DNA of 64,000 bases from Lucifuga dentata (lineage: Eukaryota; Chordata; Actinopteri; Ophidiiformes; Bythitidae). Positions 61,201 to 64,000 of the stretch are shown here, piece after piece (the first letter of the stretch is position 1; every line of letters starts with the position of its first letter). A program made the position numbers and the translations under genes. The notes under the pieces are model-generated. The model had not been told where the DNA came from and did not search any database. It worked only from the letters and a program-made list of their open reading frames with translations. The stretch spans positions 62,001 to 126,000 of the forward strand of contig VXCM01000065.1 in the NCBI GenBank assembly GCA_014773175.1, given 5' to 3'.

Positions 61201-63972
61201 CCTTTGGGGATCTCTGTGATGTTAGTGTCTGCAATACGAATGTACGAGACTCGTTTCAAGTCAGCAAAAGCACCAGCCTCAATTCCTGCGCTCTTCAGAG
61301 GGTTGGACCCAAGCTCTGAAAATAAAAAGAGAGAAAACAACAGTCACGGATCAAACCTATGATCTTAATTCTTCTCCTGGTGTGTTACTGGAACATGGAG
61401 CTGAGTCATAAGTAAACAGTGTCTTGGGCAAGAGAATAACTACTCTGCCTTTTGCCACGCCAGATTCCCAGATTTGTCACGATGGATCATAATCCTCACA
61501 TCCGTGCATGTAACATGATTAAATCCACACGTCTGGTTAAGCTTCAGTTATGCAATGAAAAGAGACCTATAGAGTTGGGAGTTTTTTTGAGGTAGAGATT
61601 GAATAATTGTTATTACTTTCTATAGAGAAAAACTTAAACATATATGGTATGTAAACATACATTAACAGACTACCATTCTGCCCCAACATATACATTTTAG
61701 CCTGTAGTACATCATCACCGACACACTGTGCAGTCTTGTCCCTGCAGTGAAACACCATTAATCAAACTTTCCTCCTGGTTTCTGCAGACAATCAGCACAA
61801 TGTGGCTGTTGTTACATGAGCCAGTTTTTTTTTTTTTATATCCAAACTAAATCAAATTGATTCAAGATTCCCACGCAAGTATTTGCTTGAAAAAATGATT
61901 GGATAAGGTTTAATAATAAAAGTTAAGACCACTGTGTACTTCTTGCTGTTGGCATGCACTAGTGCTTCGCAGGTTGCATGTAAGAAAACTTATTTCACTG
62001 TAGGAATGGGCCTCAAAATCTGGGAACAAATTTCATTTTCCTCTGTTCTGCACAATCTATGTTTCAGTAAATTTATCAGTTACTCTCAGAGGTCAACCTA
62101 TGTGTTTCTGTAGCACCCTGACTGATTTTGTACAACAGCAAAATCAGGATCTTCGCATATCTTTCAACGTCTTTTTGAGAGTGGAACACTGACAATTCTA
62201 CAGCAAATGCGTATGAGACAAGATGGCATGCATATGATCTCAGGTCGCAAGTTTTACCCTGATGTACTCAGAAAGAAGCAAATGTTTTAAGTCAGACTTT
62301 GATTTGGGTTTACTTCTTGCTACCATCTTGAGAGCCAGACTGATTTCTTCAAGGAGGGGGAAGCCTGAGTGGAGCTGAGGTGATACAAACAAGTGGAAAT
62401 TACCCTGACTGACTGTGATAGGCTGATTAAACATATCTGAAAGCAAAATTTGTGACAAATTAGTGGAATTAGCCACATACAAAGTCTGCTACATTGTATG
62501 TTAGCACAATGTAGCACGATCTAATCACCAGCCTGCTGGTCAGTATCACACCTCCTTAAACTGTGAGTTATCCAGTCAAATATCCCTGTGCTTTCAACAA
62601 ACCAGAAAGTGTTTTTAACTTCATACCCATGACGATGACATGGGCCATGCCCTGGAAGGAGGCCTTCTTGATCTTGGTGATCTCATTCTCATGGATACGG
62701 AGCTCCTGCATGCTCTTGGGCATGTTGGCGGGCATGTCCTTTAACAGATTCTTAGACAGATAGAGGCGCTGCAGCTTGGCCAGAGGGCTGAAGGCTTTGG
62801 CATGGATGATGGTGATTTTGTTGTTCACCAGGATCAGAGCCTATTAAGAAGGACGTCAGTGAGATGAGATGAGAGTCGAGAACTTACAGTATTTTGATGT
62901 ACAGTTACTTTAATCATCAGTTGGAGTGAAATGTGACATTTTTTAATCCAGTTTGCTTTGGTTTAAAGAGCCAATGTTCCTTGAGACTTAAGAATCTGAA
63001 CTGCCTGTACTTTCTGGATGTGATTCCTCAAATAAAAGCATAGCAGATAGTCCAACCCAGTTCCTGCGCTATCGAGATGGAGGGTCAAATTCAAGTCAAG
63101 TCTGGAGTCCGTCGTGATGCATTTTCAGAGGAATCTCATCCCTGCTGTTCTGCTCTCATGAAAGCAGACACAAGGCAATGTGAGGCATGCGGCTCGTTCC
63201 CCTTAAGAGGCCAGTTACATTATAGTGGAAACGGCTTTGGCTTCCAGACATGCAAAGAGTTTAGAGGCATGAGGCGCTGAGGCCTAAGGGTGAATAGTTT
63301 CCATGCACCTGAGCATTGGGGGGTGGTGGAACTCAGATGCAGCGTTTCTTGATAATAAAAGTGAGAGGGGAAGAGTATTATGGGTGTCTAGGTGGAGGAA
63401 CAGGAAGATTCTATAGGGGTGGTAGGCAACATGCAGAACTCTTTTCAGTAGTTATGTTTTTACTATTGATAAGCACGTATAATATAAAATGATCATCAAT
63501 TATTGAAGAAGGGTTACAACTACAAAGTCTTAAGATGTGGACAGACTCAATGCAAAGCAAATTTTAAAGGAGACTTAAATTGATTCAAAATTAATGGAAT
63601 GACACATCCATTCATTCTGAAGGTTTGAAGTGAGGCAATTCCTATTTGTGCAAGTAGAAAATGATTCAGTTCTAACACACAGTGTGACTTATCCTGAACT
63701 ATCTCCACTTTATTACATTTATCTGTAAACATGGACTGCAGGAACCTAAAATTCTCATGAAGGTGAGGCATGAAATTCACTTTGTGTTTAGTTTGAACAC
63801 AACTGCAGGGTTACACTGTATTATACTGTATAACATTAGGAATGTAAAATGTCTCTTACATGGAGTCCTTTGAGGTTCTTGAAGTCGTGCTCTTTGATCT
63901 CAGTGATCTTGTTGTTCTGCAGGTCCAGCAAGGTTGTGTCATCTGGGATGTCCCCAGGAACTGCCTTCAGAC
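58282..63972 (-). CDS. dcn: Decorin, 3' six coding exons (5' end outside window)
   Basis: Decorin is a secreted dermatan/chondroitin-sulfate proteoglycan that binds collagen and TGF-beta. Six coding exons 5'->3' are present: 63972-63860, 62840-62627, 61315-61202, 60796-60703, 59996-59858, 58482-58282, all phase-consistent. They encode the LRR region from [14 protein letters not shown] through [47 protein letters not shown] and [16 protein letters not shown] to the ear repeat. The ear carries the conserved cysteine pair ([34 protein letters not shown]) and ends RKK. The exon pattern matches mammalian DCN. The signal peptide, the glycosaminoglycan Ser-Gly site and the class I cysteine cluster lie in exons beyond 64000, so they cannot be judged. 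Confidence 0.95.
59095..59250 (+). mobile_element. RTE-type LINE 3' end with ATGG tail
   Basis: It contains TGGAAGATGTGGCTCGGGAG, CATCTGGGCTGCTTTG and a GTTAAGCGGTAAAAATGGATGGATGG-like tail (in two parts: GTTAAGCGG, then ATGGATGGATGG). This arrangement is very common in fish RTE-like LINE 3' ends. It is truncated and lies in a decorin intron. Confidence 0.65.
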
Positions 63973-64000
63973 CTAAGAATTAAAGAGATTGTTTTATTGT

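Noticed and set aside
1..64000. CRISPR arrays, operons, phage or bacterial features
   Set aside because: Split vertebrate genes, GT-AG introns and eukaryotic transposons throughout; none of these features is present.

Overview
The window is vertebrate nuclear DNA, almost certainly from a ray-finned (teleost) fish. Genes are split into short exons with GT-AG introns, and the proteins match vertebrate SCYL2, epiphycan, lumican and decorin. The non-coding DNA carries fish-type repeats: inverted-repeat MITEs, LINE 3' ends, a teleost hAT-like element, and many GT/GA/GAT microsatellites. All exon limits below were read by eye from splice consensus, reading phase and remembered protein similarity; no alignment or search was run.

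Layout. Positions 1740-8505 (+): SCYL2, a pseudokinase of clathrin trafficking, in 17 constitutive coding exons plus a probable 12-nt microexon; no upstream 5' UTR exon was identified. Positions 10887-20042 (-): two tandem genes built from WWE domains. Gene A (upstream) has two CCCH zinc fingers and three WWE domains. Gene B (downstream) has four WWE domains. Both look like PARP12/ZC3HAV1 relatives but end without a PARP catalytic domain. Positions 20590-22247 (+): a Myb/SANT-like DNA-binding protein with a long charged coiled coil, head-to-head with gene A across about 550 bp. That interval holds a match to the interferon-response core, about 25 bp from the gene A start codon.

From 23.6 kb to the end is the small leucine-rich proteoglycan cluster, all on the minus strand: epiphycan (23629-about 36.8 kb), lumican (45785-48.7 kb) and the 3' six exons of decorin (58282 to beyond the window). 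These are secreted collagen-binding matrix proteins of cartilage, cornea and connective tissue. Keratocan, which lies between EPYC and LUM in mammals, was not seen in that interval.

The most unusual item is epiphycan. Between the exon matching mammalian exon 3 and the cysteine-rich LRR exon sit three extra phase 1-1 exons with near-identical acceptor flanks. Two of them encode about 45 Ser-Gly dipeptides, the core of glycosaminoglycan attachment sites, which nearly doubles the protein. Other points of note are the two WWE-array genes without a catalytic domain, a possible neural-type microexon in SCYL2, a TTAA-flanked MITE family with six copies (one split by a poly(A) retro-insertion), and five single-N gaps flanked by perfect 61-67 bp duplications that look like unmerged assembly overlaps.
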